Positions 33,757-42,876 of a stretch of 50,382 nucleotides of DNA are shown piece after piece. Made by a program: the position numbers and the translations under genes. Source of the stretch: Ruminococcus flavefaciens (lineage in GTDB: Bacteria > Bacillota > Clostridia > Oscillospirales > Ruminococcaceae); assembly GCA_004554385.1 (NCBI GenBank), contig SFMO01000087.1, positions 1-50,382 on the forward strand, given 5' to 3'. Each line of letters starts with the position of its first letter. The stretch's first letter is position 1. A model generated the notes under the pieces. That model saw only the letters and a program-made list of their open reading frames with translations, was not told the origin of the DNA and made no database searches.

Positions 33757-34731
33757 ATGCAGGAGCCTAAGAAGAGAAAGCTCAAGCTCAGCAGAGTGCT
33801 GCTGGCTATGGGCGCTATAATTGCTACTCTTTCAGGTGCTGACACGCTCAGAAGAAGCTTTGCAAGTCAGCAGCCCTACAATTTAACAATAAACGGAACA
33901 TTCCGTGATTCCGTAACGCTGGAGGAAGCACCTACAGGAAGCAGCCTTTCGCTGGGAACAACTGACGAGATCACCACTGCTTTCGAAGGAGTGAAGTACC
34001 TCGGCTATTCGGAGTACGAGCTTTCGGAAAATGATATTTCAGAAGGAGTACTTGCTGTTTATACTGAAAACGCTCCTGCCAAGTCTGATTACAGTAAAGC
34101 AATGGTAGATCTGTCGGAGAAGAAGAACGAGTTCTATACCCTTGTTGACGAAGACGTTGAGCTCAACGAGGACGCGGCAGAGGCTCTTAACTCCATGATG
34201 GAGGATTATGCAAATCAGACTGCACTGGCAGATTTTATCGTCTACGGAACTACCGATACATTTACAGGCGAAAATTCGTATTGTCCCGAGTCCTTCAGCG
34301 AATCCAAGGCCGGATACTGCGTGGACCTCGCACTGAATGCCTATGGCTCTGTGCTTTCATACGACGGATATGATACAGAGGGCTGGATAGTTGAGAACTG
34401 CTGGAAGTACGGATTTATCGTAAGGTATCCCGAAAACAAGAAGAATAAGACAGGCCATGACTATTGTCCTTGGCATCTCAGATACGTTGGAGAGATGCAT
34501 GCTGCAATAATGGCTAAGAAGGAAATGTGCCTTGAGGAGTATGTTGAGTTCCTGAGGCAGTATACCTTTGAGGAGCCCTATGACCTGACTTTTAATGATA
34601 AAAAGTACCAGATATATTCCGTTACAAAGGACGATGAAAAGTTCAAAACGAGAGTACCGATATCGGGTAATTATGAGATAACAGGTGATAATAAGGAAGC
34701 ATTCTTTATTACCGCTTTGAAAACTGATTGA
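33757..34731 (+). CDS. VanY-like (M15B) D-Ala-D-Ala carboxypeptidase homologue lacking key residues
   Basis: 324 aa. N-terminal signal/anchor 10-28 after a basic start. M15B domain about 150-270. The family has SxHxxGxxxD and ExxH. Here the first is S181-E-S-K-A-G-Y-C-V-D190, with Ser183 for the zinc His; the second is C237-P-W-H240, with Cys for the catalytic Glu. Asp190 and His240 remain, as do NCWKYGFIVRYPE and LRYVG. Activity is unlikely. The ATG at 33757 is chosen because GGAGG is 11 bases away, against 2 for the ATG at 33748. The next gene is a PBP5-like protein with broken motifs too. Confidence 0.8.
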   Translation: MQEPKKRKLKLSRVLLAMGAIIATLSGADTLRRSFASQQPYNLTINGTFRDSVTLEEAPTGSSLSLGTTDEITTAFEGVKYLGYSEYELSENDISEGVLAVYTENAPAKSDYSKAMVDLSEKKNEFYTLVDEDVELNEDAAEALNSMMEDYANQTALADFIVYGTTDTFTGENSYCPESFSESKAGYCVDLALNAYGSVLSYDGYDTEGWIVENCWKYGFIVRYPENKKNKTGHDYCPWHLRYVGEMHAAIMAKKEMCLEEYVEFLRQYTFEEPYDLTFNDKKYQIYSVTKDDEKFKTRVPISGNYEITGDNKEAFFITALKTD

Positions 34732-34734
34732 TAC

Positions 34735-34768
34735 AAAGGAGCAGTACCATACTGCTCCTTTTCATTTT
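34735..34768 (+). terminator. Terminator between the VanY-like and PBP5-like genes
   Basis: AAAGGAGCAGTA / TACTGCTCCTTT, 3-nt loop, T-rich tail. Confidence 0.85.
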
Positions 34769-34808
34769 TTTACAGAAAAAAGCATATTATCATTCTGAGG
34801 TGATGAAT

Positions 34809-35948
34809 ATGCTTGACAAACTAAAGTGTATCCCTTTTATTGTTGCGGCTTTGGCGGTATTGGCGGTTTTTATGGGAGCTGCACGTAATGAGGGGCCTGA
34901 GCCTGAGGCGTATGTTCTGATGGAAGCCGATACACGTTCGGTGCTGAATGAGAAAAATGCCGATAAAAGGCTGAATGCAGGCTATCTATCAAAGCTTATG
35001 GGGATACTTCTCATAGCTGAGGATATTGAAAGCGGAAAGTACTCTGCTGATGATGAACTTACTGCTTCAGAATCCGTCGCAAATACAAAAGGTGCTGTTA
35101 TATGGCTCGAAAGCGGCGATAAAATGACTGTAGATGAGCTTCTGAAAAGCGTCATAATCGGCAATGCAAATGACGCAATGACCGTGCTTGCCGAGAATTC
35201 ATCGGGCAGCATAGAAGCCTTCGTTATGGATATGAACAGCAGGGCATTTGACCTCGGCCTCCGTGATACATGGTTCGTATCGCCCTATGGCTATTATTCC
35301 GAAAATGAGTACACGACGGCATATGACATGGCTGTTATATGCTGTGAGCTTGCGGAGCATGACTTTCTGACACCTTATTTTTCAACATGGCGTGACTTCG
35401 TAAAGGACGGAAAAACAGAGCTTGTCAGTGAAAATACTCTGACACGGACTTATGACAGGCATATCGGCTTCAAGGCATGCCATTCCGATGAAGCGGGCTT
35501 CTGTGCTGCAGAGGGAGGACGAAATGAGCAGGGAACTACTTTTGTATCGGTGGTCCTCGGTGCTGAAAATGAAGATATATCTCTGGGAAATGCAAAAAAG
35601 CTGCTTAAAGGCGGTTTCAGCGGATATAAGGTCACATTTACAATGTTTCCCGATGAGATGCTCGTTCCTGTCAAGGTAAAAAACGGTACAGCATCGGCGG
35701 TTGAGATATATCTGAGAGAACAGGGGAAAGCTGCGGTGCCGAAGGGCTCGGGAGAGCTGAGGGCACGGGTGGTCATACCCGAATATCTGACAGCACCTGT
35801 ACGGATTGGTCAACCAATCGGCTGTGCGGCTTTTTACAATGACGATATGCTTGTCTACGAAACGGAATTGCTTACAAAAAGCGGAGTTTCCGAGCTCAGC
35901 TACAAATTTATATTATGTAAGCTGTTGGAGAAATTCATAGAAAAGTGA
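34809..35948 (+). CDS. S11 carboxypeptidase-like protein, second degenerate copy
   Basis: 379 aa. Membrane/signal helix 8-25. S11 domain about 32-250. The motif positions read Y59-L-S-K62 (Ser to Tyr), N119-A-N121 (Ser to Asn), K222-A-C224 (for K-T-G). The pattern of loss differs from the paralogue at 20176, so the two lost activity separately or diverged far. C-terminal beta domain 265-340 (VPVKVKNGTASAVEIYL). GAGGTG six bases before the ATG at 34809 decides the start; earlier in-frame ATGs lack a site. Confidence 0.8.
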   Translation: MLDKLKCIPFIVAALAVLAVFMGAARNEGPEPEAYVLMEADTRSVLNEKNADKRLNAGYLSKLMGILLIAEDIESGKYSADDELTASESVANTKGAVIWLESGDKMTVDELLKSVIIGNANDAMTVLAENSSGSIEAFVMDMNSRAFDLGLRDTWFVSPYGYYSENEYTTAYDMAVICCELAEHDFLTPYFSTWRDFVKDGKTELVSENTLTRTYDRHIGFKACHSDEAGFCAAEGGRNEQGTTFVSVVLGAENEDISLGNAKKLLKGGFSGYKVTFTMFPDEMLVPVKVKNGTASAVEIYLREQGKAAVPKGSGELRARVVIPEYLTAPVRIGQPIGCAAFYNDDMLVYETELLTKSGVSELSYKFILCKLLEKFIEK

Positions 35949-35998
35949 ATTGGTTATTGTTGGAAATGCACAAATGTTGAAATTGTTACGCAAAGGAC

Positions 35999-36027
35999 TT
36001 GCAAAAAATCCAAAAATATAGTATCAT
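35999..36027 (+). promoter_or_regulatory. Promoter of pgi
   Basis: TTGCAA, 17-nt spacer, TATCAT; TSS about 50 bases before the ATG. Confidence 0.65.
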
Positions 36028-36082
36028 AAAGATGGTAAATTATATTTGTATGGCTTTTCATACATATTGGAGGTAAATTCTA

Positions 36083-37417
36083 ATGTCTTTAAAACTCAAC
36101 ACCAAATACTTGAAGGACTTCGTCAATGCTGACGAGCTGACTGGTATCAAGGCTCAGGTTGAAGCCGCTGCTCAGTCACTTCACAGCAAGACAGGTCTGG
36201 GCAATGATTTTTTAGGCTGGGTAGAACTCCCTACAGCCTATGATAAGGAAGAGTTTGCACGTATCAAGGCTGCTGCCGAGAGGATCAAGGCAAATTCCGA
36301 CATCCTTATCGTTATCGGTATCGGTGGTTCATATCTCGGCGCAAGAGCAGCTATCGAGCTCCTCAAGTCGCCTCTTTACAACAATATGAAGAAGGATACA
36401 CCTGATATCTATTACGTAGGAAACAGCATCAATCCTGCTTATCTTAACGAGATCATTGCTCTCTGTGAGGGTAAGGACTTCTCTGTAAACGTTATCTCAA
36501 AGTCGGGTACTACTACAGAGCCAGCTCTTGCTTTCAGAATCTTCAAGAAGATGGTTGAGGATAAATACGGCAAGGAAGAAGCTAAGAACCGTATCTTCGC
36601 TACAACTGACAAGGCAAGAGGAACTCTCAAGAATCTCTCTGACGCTGAGGGCTATGAGACATTCGTTATCCCTGATGATGTAGGCGGCAGATTCTCTGTT
36701 CTTACTGCTGTTGGCCTTCTTCCTATTGCAGTTGCAGGCTGCGACATCGACGCTCTTATGAAGGGCGCTGCTAAGGCACAGGCTGACTTCTGCGCTGATT
36801 TCGATAACAACGATTGCTATAAGTATGCTGCACTCAGAAATATCCTTTACAGAAAGGGCAAGTCCGTTGAAATGCTCGTTTCATACGATCCCAGCTTTGT
36901 AATGATGTCTGAGTGGTACAAGCAGCTCTTCGGCGAGAGTGAGGGCAAGGACAATAAGGGTATATTCCCGTCAGCAGCTGTCTTCTCTACAGATCTTCAC
37001 TCCATGGGTCAGTATATCCAGGACGGTGCAAGAATACTCTTTGAGACAGTCGTTGACATCAAGAAGCCCAAGACTGATCTCTTCCTCGAGCCCGATGCTG
37101 AGAACCTTGACGGACTCAATTTCCTTACAAACCAGAATATGTCAGTAGTTAACAGAAAGGCTTTCGAGGGTACAGTTCTCGCTCATACAGAGGGCGGTGT
37201 TCCTAACATTATCCTTGAGCTTGACGATACTACAGAGGAAAATGTAGGCTATATGATCTACTTCTTCGAGAAGGCTTGCGCTATTTCAGGCTATGTTCTT
37301 GGTGTAAATCCTTTCAACCAGCCAGGTGTTGAAAGCTATAAGTCAAATATGTTCGCTCTCCTTGGCAAGCCAGGTTATGAGGGCGCAAAGGCTGCTCTTG
37401 AAGCTAAGCTCGGCTGA
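36083..37417 (+). CDS. pgi: Glucose-6-phosphate isomerase
   Basis: 444 aa, typical of Firmicutes. GIGGSYLGARA (76-86), SKSGTTTEPA, and FNQPGVESYK near the C-terminus. Interconverts glucose 6-phosphate and fructose 6-phosphate in glycolysis. GGAGGT precedes the ATG. Codon use is strongly biased, as expected of a highly expressed gene. Confidence 0.97.
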   Translation: MSLKLNTKYLKDFVNADELTGIKAQVEAAAQSLHSKTGLGNDFLGWVELPTAYDKEEFARIKAAAERIKANSDILIVIGIGGSYLGARAAIELLKSPLYNNMKKDTPDIYYVGNSINPAYLNEIIALCEGKDFSVNVISKSGTTTEPALAFRIFKKMVEDKYGKEEAKNRIFATTDKARGTLKNLSDAEGYETFVIPDDVGGRFSVLTAVGLLPIAVAGCDIDALMKGAAKAQADFCADFDNNDCYKYAALRNILYRKGKSVEMLVSYDPSFVMMSEWYKQLFGESEGKDNKGIFPSAAVFSTDLHSMGQYIQDGARILFETVVDIKKPKTDLFLEPDAENLDGLNFLTNQNMSVVNRKAFEGTVLAHTEGGVPNIILELDDTTEENVGYMIYFFEKACAISGYVLGVNPFNQPGVESYKSNMFALLGKPGYEGAKAALEAKLG

Positions 37418-37487
37418 TCGGTCTGTTTAGCTCATAATACAAAATATAATACGTCACAAATGCCGCAAGGCACGGAAGGAGTAAATT

Positions 37488-37895
37488 ATGATTAAACTTA
37501 TTACAGGTAAAAAGGGTACAGGTAAGACAAAGATACTCATCGACATGATCAACGATGCTGTAAAGTCAACAAACGGCAACCTCGTATGTATCGAAAAGGG
37601 CGATAACATCAGACGTTCCATCAGCTTCAGAGTAAGATGGTGCGATACTGAGAGCTTCGACATCGAAGGAGTAGATGCTTTCTACGGCTTCGTAGCAGGT
37701 ATGCTCGCAGGCAACTACGATATAAAGGACGTTTATGTTGACGGTATCCTCAAGATAGTTGGCAGAGATTTCAATGCTCTCGGCTCTCTCTTTGAGAAGC
37801 TCGACAAGCTCACAGGCGAAGAGGCTACTGTAGTATTCACAGTTTCTGCTGATGATTCTGAGCTTCCTGAGAGCGTGAAGCAGTTCATTAAGTGA
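37488..37895 (+). CDS. Small P-loop protein of unknown function
   Basis: 135 aa. Walker A GKKGTGKT (7-14) at the very N-terminus; a possible Walker B-like VYVDGIL. No other domain, too short for an AAA or ABC ATPase. Preceded by GGAAGGAG. Codon use is biased like that of pgi, so expression is probably high. Such proteins occur in clostridia, but I cannot name a function. Confidence 0.7.
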   Translation: MIKLITGKKGTGKTKILIDMINDAVKSTNGNLVCIEKGDNIRRSISFRVRWCDTESFDIEGVDAFYGFVAGMLAGNYDIKDVYVDGILKIVGRDFNALGSLFEKLDKLTGEEATVVFTVSADDSELPESVKQFIK

Positions 37896-37931
37896 TCCTG
37901 CGAAAAAATATGAATTTTTTACACCGAAGTA

Positions 37932-37960
37932 TTGACAGATAAAGTCATTTGGTGTATAAT
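37932..37960 (+). promoter_or_regulatory. Promoter of the DUF177-rpmF operon
   Basis: TTGACA, 17-nt spacer, TATAAT, about 25 bases before the transcript's ribosome binding site. Confidence 0.85.
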
Positions 37961-37990
37961 ATATCTTATAGTGCTCTGAAGGATTGTTGT

Positions 37991-38440
37991 ATGAAGATCA
38001 ATTTAAAGCAGATATTCAATATTGTCGGAGAGAAAAAAGATTTCTCCTATGAGATCGCCGCGGATGAATTCAGCGATATAAAAGGCTTTTCATTTGGTTC
38101 GGCTGTCAGTCTCAACGGAAAATTCTATAACAGGGCAGGTGTGGTCTATCTTGACTATTCCGCTGTTTTCAGGCTTTTTCACACCTGTGACAGATGTCTG
38201 AAGGAATTTTCAAAGGATTATGACCTTTCTTTCGATCATATTGTTGTTCCTTCCGTCAGCAACGAGGATAACGATGATTATATCGTGGCGGACGGCGAGA
38301 GCATTGAATTGAATGAAGTTGCGCTGAACGATATTCTGCTCAGCCTGCCTACCAAGGTGCTTTGCAGGGAAGACTGCAAGGGGCTTTGTATGGTCTGTGG
38401 ATGTGATCTGAATGAGTCACAGTGCGATCATATTAATTAA
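37991..38440 (+). CDS. DUF177 (YceD-like) protein
   Basis: 149 aa from the ATG at 37991, with GAAGGA 7 bases upstream; an earlier ATG at 37949 lies inside the promoter. Cys pairs CDRCL and the C-terminal CREDCKGLCMVCGCDLNESQC are typical. YceD proteins sit next to rpmF in many bacteria and are linked to 23S rRNA accumulation. Confidence 0.88.
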   Translation: MKINLKQIFNIVGEKKDFSYEIAADEFSDIKGFSFGSAVSLNGKFYNRAGVVYLDYSAVFRLFHTCDRCLKEFSKDYDLSFDHIVVPSVSNEDNDDYIVADGESIELNEVALNDILLSLPTKVLCREDCKGLCMVCGCDLNESQCDHIN

Positions 38441-38474
38441 TATGAGCTGTGAAGCTCTGTAAGGAGGTGCCAGA

Positions 38475-38660
38475 ATGGCTGTACCGAAGAGAAAAACTTC
38501 TAAGGCAAGACGTGATAAGAGACGCAGTGCTGTTTGGAAGCTTGAAGCACCCGCAATGTCCAAGTGCGACAACTGCGGCGCATATAAGGCTCCGCATAAG
38601 GTTTGCAAAAACTGCGGATTCTATAAGGGCGTTGAGGTCCTTAAGATCGACGCTGAATAA
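38475..38660 (+). CDS. rpmF: Ribosomal protein bL32
   Basis: 61 aa. MAVPKRKTSKARRDKRR start and zinc ribbon CDNCGAYK...CKNCGFY. AAGGAGG precedes the ATG. Component of the large subunit; paired with DUF177 as is usual. Confidence 0.98.
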   Translation: MAVPKRKTSKARRDKRRSAVWKLEAPAMSKCDNCGAYKAPHKVCKNCGFYKGVEVLKIDAE

Positions 38661-38734
38661 TCGGCTTGATCCGATAAAAGAGAAGGAGAGGAGGAGTGAT
38701 CCTTCTCTCCTTTTTAAGTATTTGGAGTTTTGTT

Positions 38735-40036
38735 ATGGTTAAGATCAACAGCGTTATGCATGGCTCTCCGTCAGATAAGTTCGGAGTAAAACAGGGAGAT
38801 GTTCTCGTTAAAATAAACGGGCATGGCATAAAAGATGTCCTTGACTATATGTATTATGCTGCAGATACCGATGTAACACTTGAAATCGAACGCGAAGGCG
38901 TTCCTTTGACTATAAATATCAATAAGGACGAGTATGATGACCTGGGGCTTGAATTTGAGACCTTCCTGATGGATCAGAAGCAGTCATGCAGCAATAAATG
39001 CGTGTTCTGCTTTATAGACCAGATGCCGCCGGGAATGAGAGAAACTCTTTACTTTAAGGACGATGACGCGCGTCTTTCTTTTTTGCAGGGAAACTATGTC
39101 ACCCTCACCAATATGAAACAGGAGGATATTGACAGAATAATTGAAATGAAGCTTAATATCAATGTTTCTGTCCATACCACCAATCCCGAGCTGCGTGTTA
39201 AGATGATGCACAACCGCTTTGCAGGTGAGAAGCTGAAGTTCATCTGGCAGCTTGCAGAAAACGGCATCAAGCTCAATTGCCAGATCGTTTGCTGTCCGGG
39301 GCTCAATGACGGCGACGAGCTGAGAAGGTCTCTTACCGACCTGGGAACTCTTATGCCGAATATCACAAGTATGGCTGTTGTTCCTGTAGGCGTCACCAAA
39401 TTCAGGCAGGGGCTTTATCCGCTTGTGGGCTTTGACAAGAAGGGCGCAGGGGAAACTATCGATATAATCGAAGAATTTCAGCAGATATTCCTCGAGAAAT
39501 TCGGTACAAGGACTGTTTTCCCATCGGACGAGTTCTATCTGATCGCCGAAAGAGAGCTTCCGCCCATGGAAGCCTATGAGGACTTTTCACAGTACGAAAA
39601 CGGCGTGGGAATGCTGCGCTCGCTTATCGATGAATTTGAAAAAGCCCTTGAAATTGCTGAATGGGAGGGCGGTGACCGCCATGTGTCCATCGCCACAGGC
39701 TATTCTGCTTTCGGAACAATAAACATGCTCGCAAAGAAAGCTGAGGATGCGTTCCCACAGCTCAAATGCGACGTTTATCGTATACGTAATGACTTTTTCG
39801 GAGATACCATCACTGTTACAGGTCTTATTACCGCTCAGGATCTCATCGCTCAGCTAAAGGGCAATGATCTCGGTGATAATCTTCTTCTGTCTCAGGCAAT
39901 GGTAAGGCGCGATTCCGATGTTTTTCTTGACGATCTCACCATCGATGACGTTGAGAAGGCTTTGAATGTGGAGATAAGAACAACGCCCAGCGATGGCTAT
40001 GAGCTGCTCGATGCGATAATGGGAATAAGCTACTGA
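38735..40036 (+). CDS. DUF512 radical SAM protein with PDZ domain
   Basis: 433 aa from the ATG at 38735 (GGAG 7 bases upstream). Residues 1-55 are a PDZ domain (INSVMHGSPSDKFGVKQGDVLVKINGH). The radical SAM cluster motif is CSNKCVFCFIDQMP (near 83-96), then DDDARLSFLQGNYVTLTN, and a C-terminal DUF512 segment with TGYSAFGTI. It is commonly next to der in clostridia. Function not established. Confidence 0.85.
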   Translation: MVKINSVMHGSPSDKFGVKQGDVLVKINGHGIKDVLDYMYYAADTDVTLEIEREGVPLTININKDEYDDLGLEFETFLMDQKQSCSNKCVFCFIDQMPPGMRETLYFKDDDARLSFLQGNYVTLTNMKQEDIDRIIEMKLNINVSVHTTNPELRVKMMHNRFAGEKLKFIWQLAENGIKLNCQIVCCPGLNDGDELRRSLTDLGTLMPNITSMAVVPVGVTKFRQGLYPLVGFDKKGAGETIDIIEEFQQIFLEKFGTRTVFPSDEFYLIAERELPPMEAYEDFSQYENGVGMLRSLIDEFEKALEIAEWEGGDRHVSIATGYSAFGTINMLAKKAEDAFPQLKCDVYRIRNDFFGDTITVTGLITAQDLIAQLKGNDLGDNLLLSQAMVRRDSDVFLDDLTIDDVEKALNVEIRTTPSDGYELLDAIMGISY

Positions 40037-40048
40037 CGGGGGATAAAT

Positions 40049-40822
40049 ATGGATAATAACAGCAGACTCAAGGTCATAAAACGCGATGTCATAAAGTATA
40101 TCATTATTTTTTTTATGTTCTGGGGACATCTTTTCGCGTGGCTGAGTGTCGGAGATACACCTCCCGACGGTCTGTTTGAGTATCTTCCGTTCTGGCAGAG
40201 ATTATTCGTTGAGCTTAGTCTGCTCACCCCGCCTGTGATGTTCTTTTTCGTTGCAGATGGATATAAGTATACACGCTCGGTAAAGAAATATGCCCAAAGG
40301 CTTTTTATCTTTGCCTGTATCACACAAGTGCCCTTCACAATACTGTGGGGACCGATAACAGGCTGGTGGGGCGCGAATATTATGTTCACTCTGTTTTTCA
40401 GTCTGCTTACTCTCTGTGCATGGGACAGCCGCTTTAAGCTCTGGCAGAGAATCACTTTGGTCGTGCTCATATGCGGTGTAACAGCGGCGCTTGTTTCCGA
40501 GTGGATGGTCTTCGGACCTCTTACTGTGCTGGGACTGCATATTTTCCGCGAAAAGCCCAAAGCAAGGCTGATATGGTATGCCTCGGTATGGGGTGTATAT
40601 ATGCTCATAAGCTTTATACCCTACTGCCTTGACGGATTCAGCCCCATTGAAGCAGAGGTCTCGGCTGTGCATCTTTTTGATTTTGCGGCAGCCTATGTCA
40701 TTATGACCGTATTCTACAACGGAAAAAAGGGAAGATTCCCGAAGTTTTCCAAGTGGTTTTTCTATATATTTTATCCTGCTCATTTATGGCTGGCAGTGAT
40801 ACTCAGATATGTTATGAAGTAA
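40049..40822 (+). CDS. TraX-family membrane protein
   Basis: 257 aa with about seven or eight helices. DVIKYIIIFFMFWGHLF, LTPPVMFFFVADGYKYTRSVKKYAQRLFIFACITQVPF and NIMFTLFFSLLTL fit the TraX family, which acylates or otherwise modifies surface polymers; conjugation is not implied here. It is in the middle of a core operon. GGGGGA before the ATG. Confidence 0.75.
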   Translation: MDNNSRLKVIKRDVIKYIIIFFMFWGHLFAWLSVGDTPPDGLFEYLPFWQRLFVELSLLTPPVMFFFVADGYKYTRSVKKYAQRLFIFACITQVPFTILWGPITGWWGANIMFTLFFSLLTLCAWDSRFKLWQRITLVVLICGVTAALVSEWMVFGPLTVLGLHIFREKPKARLIWYASVWGVYMLISFIPYCLDGFSPIEAEVSAVHLFDFAAAYVIMTVFYNGKKGRFPKFSKWFFYIFYPAHLWLAVILRYVMK

Positions 40823-40844
40823 AGAGAGAAAGGAGAGCAAATCA

Positions 40845-42173
40845 ATGTCATTACCGATAGTTGCAGTCGTTGGACGTCCTAATGTTGGAAAGTCCACGCT
40901 TTTCAACAAGCTTATCGGACAGCGCTTATCCATAGTTGAGGATACTCCGGGCGTTACCCGTGACCGTATCTATTCCAAGTGCGAGTGGCGCGGCAAGGAG
41001 TTCATGGTGGTGGATACAGGCGGTATCGAGCCTGAAAGCAATGATGTTATCCTTGCCCAGATGAGAAGACAGTCAGAGCTTGCTATCGAAAAGGCTGATG
41101 TTATTGTTTTTGTTACAGATATAAAATGCGGAGTTACCGCTGACGATTATGCAGTGGCTCAGATGCTCCTCAAGAGCGGAAAGCCCATAGTTCTTGCTGT
41201 TAATAAAGTTGATAATCTCGGAGAGCCTCCCCTGGAGCTCTACGAGTTCTATAACCTCGGACTTGGCGATCCGTATCCTATTTCTTCGGTTCACGGTCAC
41301 GGCACAGGCGATATGCTGGACAAAGTGTATGAGAGCCTTCCTGACGGTGAAGAGGCTGATTACGGAGAGGACCATATCAAGGTAGCCGTAATAGGAAAGC
41401 CTAATGCAGGAAAGTCTTCGCTTATCAACAAGATAGCAGGCGAGGAGAGAGTTATCGTTTCAGATATTGCAGGTACTACCCGTGATTCAACGGATACTGT
41501 CATCGAGAATGAATTCGGAAAGTTCGTGTTCATCGATACAGCAGGTATTCGCAAGAAGTCAAAGGTCACCGAAAAGGTAGAGCACTACAGTGTTTTACGT
41601 GCATATATGGCTGTTGACCGTGCAGATGTCTGCGTTATAATGCTGGACGCCTCAGAGGGCTTTACAGATCAGGACTCAAAGGTGGCAGGATATGCCCATG
41701 AGCAGGGAAAAGCCTGCGTGGTAGCTGTCAATAAATGGGACCTCATCGAAAAGGACGACAAGACAATGCAGGAGTACAGGACCAAGCTTGAGAATGACTT
41801 CAGCTTTATGTCATACGTCCCGTTTGTGTTTATCTCAGCAAAGACAGGTCAGCGCATCAACAAGCTCTATGAGCTTATCAAGTATACATTCGAGCAGAAC
41901 AGCATGAGAATATCCACAGGTATGCTCAACGATGTTCTGGCTTATGCGACAACAAGAGTTCAGCCGCCTTCGGACAAGGGAAGAAGACTGAAGATATATT
42001 ATATGACTCAGCCCTCTACAAAGCCGCCTACATTCGTGACCTTTGTAAACAGGGCAGACCTCTTCCATTTCTCTTACAGAAGATATATTGAAAATCAAAT
42101 ACGCTCAACATTCGGACTTGAAGGCACTCCCGTGCGTTTCATTGTCCGTGAGAGGGGAGGAAATGATAAATAA
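40845..42173 (+). CDS. der: Ribosome assembly GTPase Der
   Basis: 442 aa. Two GTPase domains: GRPNVGKST (about 10) with DTPGVTRD, and GKPNAGKSS (about 184) with DIAGTTRDS; NKVD and NKWD specificity motifs; C-terminal KH-like domain. Acts in 50S assembly. Its stop overlaps the plsY start by one base. Confidence 0.97.
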   Translation: MSLPIVAVVGRPNVGKSTLFNKLIGQRLSIVEDTPGVTRDRIYSKCEWRGKEFMVVDTGGIEPESNDVILAQMRRQSELAIEKADVIVFVTDIKCGVTADDYAVAQMLLKSGKPIVLAVNKVDNLGEPPLELYEFYNLGLGDPYPISSVHGHGTGDMLDKVYESLPDGEEADYGEDHIKVAVIGKPNAGKSSLINKIAGEERVIVSDIAGTTRDSTDTVIENEFGKFVFIDTAGIRKKSKVTEKVEHYSVLRAYMAVDRADVCVIMLDASEGFTDQDSKVAGYAHEQGKACVVAVNKWDLIEKDDKTMQEYRTKLENDFSFMSYVPFVFISAKTGQRINKLYELIKYTFEQNSMRISTGMLNDVLAYATTRVQPPSDKGRRLKIYYMTQPSTKPPTFVTFVNRADLFHFSYRRYIENQIRSTFGLEGTPVRFIVRERGGNDK

Positions 42174-42853
42174 TGAAGGTTTTCTTTTCAATTATCGCTG
42201 CCGCAGGACTTGGCTATTTTCTCGGCAGTATAAACTTCTCTATCATTGTTGTCAGAATGATGACGGGCAGAGATATCCGTGATATGGGCAGTAAGAATGC
42301 AGGTCTTACCAATACATTCAGATGTGCAGGCAAGCAGTGTGCTCTCCTTACCCTTATCGGAGACCTTCTCAAGGGAGTAGTGGCTGTTTTCCTTGCAAGG
42401 GGCTTGTGTCACCTTCTCCATGCAGGACTGCTTCCGGGAAATGATACTCATTATATCGGTTATATAGCAGGCTTCTTTGCTATAATCGGTCATGTTTTCC
42501 CACTGTACTACGGATTCAAGGGCGGAAAGGGAGTGCTTGTCGGTGCGGCTTCGTTTTTAGCTGTCGACTACAAGGTGTTTCTTGCGCTTCTGGCTATTTT
42601 TGTTGTGATTCTGGCTATATCCAAGTATGTATCACTTGCTTCCATAATCTCATCAGCGTACTGTCCTCTGGCAACACTGCTGATGTCATGGATAGTGGAC
42701 GGCTACAATTTCGGAAGAAGCTTATTGTATATGGTCCTTTCACTGCCTATGGCAGCAATGGTCATCTGGATGCATCGTTCAAATATTCAGAGACTTATTG
42801 ACGGAAATGAGAATAAATTCACATTCAAAACCATAGATATAGGCAGAGAATGA
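42173..42853 (+). CDS. plsY: Acyl-phosphate:glycerol-3-phosphate acyltransferase PlsY
   Basis: 226 aa, polytopic. Motifs GSKNAGLTNTFR and GFKGGKG match the acyl-phosphate and glycerol phosphate sites (canonical GSGNxGATN changed to GSKNAGLTN). Makes lysophosphatidic acid. Translationally coupled to der by a TAATG junction. Confidence 0.93.
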   Translation: MKVFFSIIAAAGLGYFLGSINFSIIVVRMMTGRDIRDMGSKNAGLTNTFRCAGKQCALLTLIGDLLKGVVAVFLARGLCHLLHAGLLPGNDTHYIGYIAGFFAIIGHVFPLYYGFKGGKGVLVGAASFLAVDYKVFLALLAIFVVILAISKYVSLASIISSAYCPLATLLMSWIVDGYNFGRSLLYMVLSLPMAAMVIWMHRSNIQRLIDGNENKFTFKTIDIGRE

Positions 42854-42876
42854 TTTAGCATAAGGAGTGATCTTCT

